From CAIKBL01 sp043734785 (GTDB lineage Bacteria; Pseudomonadota; Gammaproteobacteria; Ga0077536): a DNA stretch of 43,542 bases. The number at the start of each line of letters is the position of its first letter. The stretch's first letter is position 1. The position numbers were made by a program, and so were the translations under genes. The notes under the pieces are model-generated. The model saw only the letters and a list, made by a program, of their open reading frames with translations. It had not been told where the DNA came from and did not search any database. Shown piece after piece: positions 40,652 to 43,542 of the stretch. Location of the stretch: the NCBI GenBank assembly GCA_043734785.1, contig JAYTEX010000036.1:1-43542 (forward strand), given 5' to 3'.

Positions 40652-41326
40652 ATGCGCCCCCGCCCACTCCGCTCGCCCTATCGCGTCATCGTTGTGGATG
40701 ATCACAAATTTGTGGCCGAAATGCTGGCCCAGCGCCTCGCGCTAGACAGCAGCATCAATATCGTCGGGATTGCGAACTTCGGTTCGGCTGCCCTGCACCT
40801 CGTCAGTCACCATGAGGTGGATATTGTGCTGCTGGATATGCAGCTCGAGCAGGAAGACGGCATTAGTATCGCCAAACGGCTGTGGGCGCAGAATCCTGAA
40901 CTCAGGATTATCGGCCTCTCAATCCACGATGCGGATTATCATCCGGTGGCGCTGCTTGAAATTGGCGGGATGGGCTATTTGTCCAAGCGTGCCAATACGA
41001 AGGAAATCTCAGAGGCGATTCGTCGCGTGGCCAACGGTGACATGGCGATCAGCCCACAGATTGCGGTTCATCTAGCAACCCATGCGCCCCATGCGAGCCC
41101 GAGCGAGAAATTGCGCGTACTGACCAACAAAGAATTGGAGGTATTAAGCGAAATCGCGCATGGGTTCTCGGTCAGACAGATTGCGCAACGTGCGGGTCTT
41201 ACGGCCAAGACGATTCAGACCCACCGCAACAACATGCGCAAGAAATTGCATGCAACGACTGACGTTCAGCTCTGCTTAATCGCGATCAAGGCGGGACTGG
41301 TCGATATTCATCACACGACGGGGTGA
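40652..41326 (+). CDS. LuxR/FixJ-type response regulator
   Basis: A 224-residue two-component regulator. The receiver domain (about 10-125) has acidic D16/D17, phospho-acceptor D62 in VLLDMQL, and K112 in GYLSKRAN. The C-terminal HTH-LuxR domain (about 155-215) has VLTNKELEVLSEIAHGFSVRQIAQRAGLTAKTIQTHRNNMRKKLHA. The type is NarL/UvrY-like. No sensor kinase gene is adjacent, so the input is unknown. Preceded by about 250 bp of AT-rich sequence with at least two hairpins, probably holding the promoter. Confidence 0.92.
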   Translation: MRPRPLRSPYRVIVVDDHKFVAEMLAQRLALDSSINIVGIANFGSAALHLVSHHEVDIVLLDMQLEQEDGISIAKRLWAQNPELRIIGLSIHDADYHPVALLEIGGMGYLSKRANTKEISEAIRRVANGDMAISPQIAVHLATHAPHASPSEKLRVLTNKELEVLSEIAHGFSVRQIAQRAGLTAKTIQTHRNNMRKKLHATTDVQLCLIAIKAGLVDIHHTTG

Positions 41327-41410
41327 GCGCCGCCGGAAGTGGGCTCGTCGGCCCCTCACGGCGTCTTCGTCTCACCCTCCCCGAGTTGCGCTGCGCATGG
41401 TCGCGATACC

Positions 41411-41797
41411 TCATGGCGCGTAGGCCACCACTTCAATTTCCACTAATGCGCCGGCCAGGACCAATCCGCACACCACCGTCGAGCGGGCGGGCGGCTGGTG
41501 CGGAAAGTATTCCGCGTAGATCTGATTGAAGCGCGCGAAATCGCTGCGCTCCACGAGCCACACCGTCGATTTGATAACCTGCGCGAGGCTCGCCCCGGCT
41601 TCCGCCAGGATCCCGCTGATGTTGTGCAACGCCTGCCGGGTCTGCGTTTCGATACTGCTGCCCGCCAACTGCCCTTGCGCACTCAACCCCAACTGCCCCG
41701 ACAGATACACAAAATCGCCGGCCCGCACGGCTTTGGACAACGGTAGGGGTTTGCCATCCGCGAGACAGAGCGCGCCGCCAATAATTTCGTGTTTCAT
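41411..41797 (-). CDS. RidA/YjgF/YER057c/UK114-family protein
   Basis: A 128-residue member of the Rid family. Typical pieces are LPLSKAVRAGDFVYLSGQLGL (N-terminal strand/turn), QTRQALHNISGILAEAGASLAQVIKSTVWLVERSDFARFNQIYAEYF and the C-terminal PARSTVVCGLVLAGALVEIEVVAYAP, with the Arg and Glu of the active-site cleft. RidA hydrolyses reactive 2-aminoacrylate/imine intermediates; subfamilies vary. AGGGAGGT precedes ATG 41797, fixing the start. Convergent with the response regulator. Confidence 0.9.
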   Translation of the reverse strand: MKHEIIGGALCLADGKPLPLSKAVRAGDFVYLSGQLGLSAQGQLAGSSIETQTRQALHNISGILAEAGASLAQVIKSTVWLVERSDFARFNQIYAEYFPHQPPARSTVVCGLVLAGALVEIEVVAYAP

Positions 41798-42127
41798 GCT
41801 ACCTCCCTCAAAGGTCCCTGGATGATAACGTGACTCCGGGCGCGAAACGTTGCTGGTCTTGAAACGCACAACTGGCGTGTTCACGGACACGGGGTTGAGT
41901 GCGGATGACTGCGCGCTTTGAATTCAACCCTACCCGGGTCCTGCATGGCTGATGATCGCAAATTCTAGCAGGTTGCGGAACCTGTCCATCCGTGGCTTGT
42001 TTCGCGGGGTTGCTCGCCGCTTGACTTCGTTGCGGTGTTTCGTGAGTCTCTGTTTGAAGTACGTCCTCACCTTCGTGGCGTTTCACGCTGCACAACTTGC
42101 CCATGCATTTAAGGCGTTCAGGATTAA
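41798..42127. other. Divergent intergenic region ridA-like / OFA transporter
   Basis: About 330 bp without a gene. It should hold both promoters; no clear -35/-10 pair was found. The minus frames here read without family features. A usable ribosome site (AGGATT) stands before the transporter ATG at 42128. Confidence 0.4.
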
Positions 42128-43542
42128 ATGATTTCGCTCTTGGCCAAAGACAGAATCGTGGCGCGGCCCGGTTTCAATCGATGGCTGATCGCGCCCGCTG
42201 CCCTGGGGATCCACCTCTGCATTGGGTCAGTGTATGCATGGAGCTTGTTCAACCCGGCACTGATCAAACGCGTTGGGGTCGTTACCAGCGCCGCCGACGA
42301 CTGGACCTTAAAGAGCGTCGTGTGGGTCTTCACGGTCGCGATCGTGTTCCTGGGTTTATCGGCTGCAGTCGGCGGGAAGTGGCTGGAGAAGGTCGGCCCG
42401 CGGTTGGTTGGGGTAGTCTCCGCCTGTTGCTGGTCGGGCGGGTTCTTACTCGGCGGGATCGGGATCGTCAGTGGCCAACTGTGGTTGCTTTACGTCGGTT
42501 ATGGCGTGCTGGGTGGATGCGGGCTCGGCCTCGGTTACGTCTCACCCGTGGGCACCTTGATCCGTTGGTTTCCTGATAGGCGCGGCATGGCGACCGGGAT
42601 CGCCATCATGGGGTTCGGCGGCGGTGCGATGCTTGCGAAGCCGATGATCGGTGGCCTCCTCAAGTTCTATTATCGCGCGGCAGATTATCTGGGGCCGGTA
42701 GACAGTATCGAATTGGTCACCGTACAGGGCCGTCGTCTGGCCGAGGTCGGCGGACAACTCCGTGAAGTCGTCATCGTGGGCGCGAATGACCTCACGGCAA
42801 TGCTCGCACCCGGTGCCGAAGGCGTTTATCTGATCGGCACCGGTTCGATCGGCGTGGCGGAGACCTTCTTCACCTTGGCGGCGGTGTATTTCGTGATCAT
42901 GCTGTGCGCGGCGTTTGCGTATCGCGTCCCCCCCGCAGGGTGGCGTCCGGCGGGTTGGACACCGCCGCCGGAGAACGACACGCACGGCAAGATGATCACC
43001 CAGCACGACGTTGATATCGACGAAGCGCTCAAGACCCCCCAGTTCTACCAGCTCTGGATCGTGCTGTGCTTCAACGTGACGGCCGGGATCGGCGTGCTAG
43101 CGGTGGCGCAAACGATGATCACCGAGATTTTCGGCTCAACCCTACCGCAGATTGTGAACGCCGAGTTCGCGGCCACCTATGTATTGATGATCAGTGCGTT
43201 CAACATGCTTGGCCGTTTCGCATGGGCCAGCGCCTCGGATTATCTCGGCCGAAGATTGACCTACTGGATTTTTTTCACGCTCGGCATCGCGCTGTATTGC
43301 TCGGTGCCGTTGATCGCGGCGCAGGTCAGCGCGAACCCCAGTGTGGTGTGGCTGGTCCTGTTCTATGCGGCCACCCTGACCATCTTCACCCTGTATGGTG
43401 GCGGTTTCGCGACCATCCCTGCTTATCTCGCCGACATGTTCGGCACCCGTTTCGTCGGCGGAATTCACGGCCGCCTTCTCACCGCATGGAGTACTGCCGG
43501 CGTGCTGGGCCCACTGGCCATCACTAGCTTGCGGGAAACCGC
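42128..43542 (+). CDS. OFA-family MFS transporter (oxalate/formate antiporter-like), 3' end cut off
   Basis: A 471-codon open frame running off the window. Helices include LIAPAALGIHLCIGSVYAWSLF (family opening with the Y-AWS signature), VWVFTVAIVFLGLSAAVGGKWLEKVGPR, LLYVGYGVLGGCGLGLGYVSPVGTLIRWFPDRRGMATGIAIMGFGGGAM, then a long soluble insert between helices 6 and 7 (about residues 175-245). In the second half come FYQLWIVLCFNVTAGIGVLAVAQTM, MISAFNMLGRFAWASASDYLGRR and YGGGFATIPAYLADMFGTRFVGGIHGRLLTAWSTAGVLGPL. This is the OFA branch (YhjX/OxlT-like), which moves small organic acids. Substrate open. Confidence 0.88.
   Translation, partial: MISLLAKDRIVARPGFNRWLIAPAALGIHLCIGSVYAWSLFNPALIKRVGVVTSAADDWTLKSVVWVFTVAIVFLGLSAAVGGKWLEKVGPRLVGVVSACCWSGGFLLGGIGIVSGQLWLLYVGYGVLGGCGLGLGYVSPVGTLIRWFPDRRGMATGIAIMGFGGGAMLAKPMIGGLLKFYYRAADYLGPVDSIELVTVQGRRLAEVGGQLREVVIVGANDLTAMLAPGAEGVYLIGTGSIGVAETFFTLAAVYFVIMLCAAFAYRVPPAGWRPAGWTPPPENDTHGKMITQHDVDIDEALKTPQFYQLWIVLCFNVTAGIGVLAVAQTMITEIFGSTLPQIVNAEFAATYVLMISAFNMLGRFAWASASDYLGRRLTYWIFFTLGIALYCSVPLIAAQVSANPSVVWLVLFYAATLTIFTLYGGGFATIPAYLADMFGTRFVGGIHGRLLTAWSTAGVLGPLAITSLRET

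Noticed and set aside
1..43542. tRNA, rRNA and CRISPR elements
   Set aside because: No T-arm-type GGTTCGAATCC within a cloverleaf context, no rRNA-like segments and no regularly spaced repeats were seen on reading; a tRNAscan run would be the decisive check.

Overview
The window reads as a piece of a GC-rich proteobacterial chromosome, most likely gammaproteobacterial. The clues are a class III (PhaE/PhaC) polyhydroxyalkanoate synthase, PhaR and phasin, GTP-type PEP carboxykinase, a TonB/ExbB/ExbD set, RhlE, RppH and an mdh-gltA/sucAB block. Genes are dense, and short overlaps and 1-25 bp spacings point to operons. I found no rRNA, tRNA, CRISPR array or insertion sequence. Species cannot be told from the sequence.

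Layout. 1-690: an apparent relic integron, with one small gene cassette ending in a well-formed attC site on the minus strand, facing a frameshifted N-terminal fragment of a tyrosine recombinase on the plus strand. 927-2783: nitroreductase and class C beta-lactamase-like serine hydrolase. 2812-5386 (minus): two-haem-b membrane protein, tetrahaem cytochrome c, photolyase. 5548-6481: second nitroreductase and a zinc-ribbon membrane protein. 6537-10174 (minus): acetoin-dehydrogenase-type E1alpha, E1beta and lipoyl-hydrolase E2, followed by a SnoaL-like protein. 10467-14410: HSL-family esterase, amidase, RhlE. 14394-17971 (minus): lipoprotein, ketopantoate-reductase-like enzyme, TonB, ExbB, ExbD.

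18088-21948: a molybdopterin oxidoreductase paired with a Rieske oxygenase, then Dps. 22029-23353 (minus): Fur-family regulator and an NlpC/P60 lipoprotein. 23687-24579: two small exported proteins without recognised function, the first carrying a palindrome made of two DnaA-box-like 9-mers. 24608-27593 (minus): RppH, malate dehydrogenase, citrate synthase. 27927-31990: 2-oxoglutarate dehydrogenase E1 and E2. 32077-39239: a carbon-storage block (PhaR, PEPCK, phasin, acs-phaE-phaC). 39403-43542: HAL2-type bisphosphate nucleotidase, orphan LuxR-type response regulator, RidA-like protein and a truncated OFA-family transporter.

How it fits together. Acetyl-CoA metabolism is the main theme: acetoin cleavage, acetate activation, the TCA cycle, PEP formation and storage as PHA, with a TGC-N3-GCA palindrome at both the phasin and phaR promoters that suggests PhaR control. 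The least explained parts are the integron relic, the b-haem/tetrahaem/photolyase operon, the Mo-enzyme/Rieske pair and the exported-protein pair with the DnaA-box palindrome.
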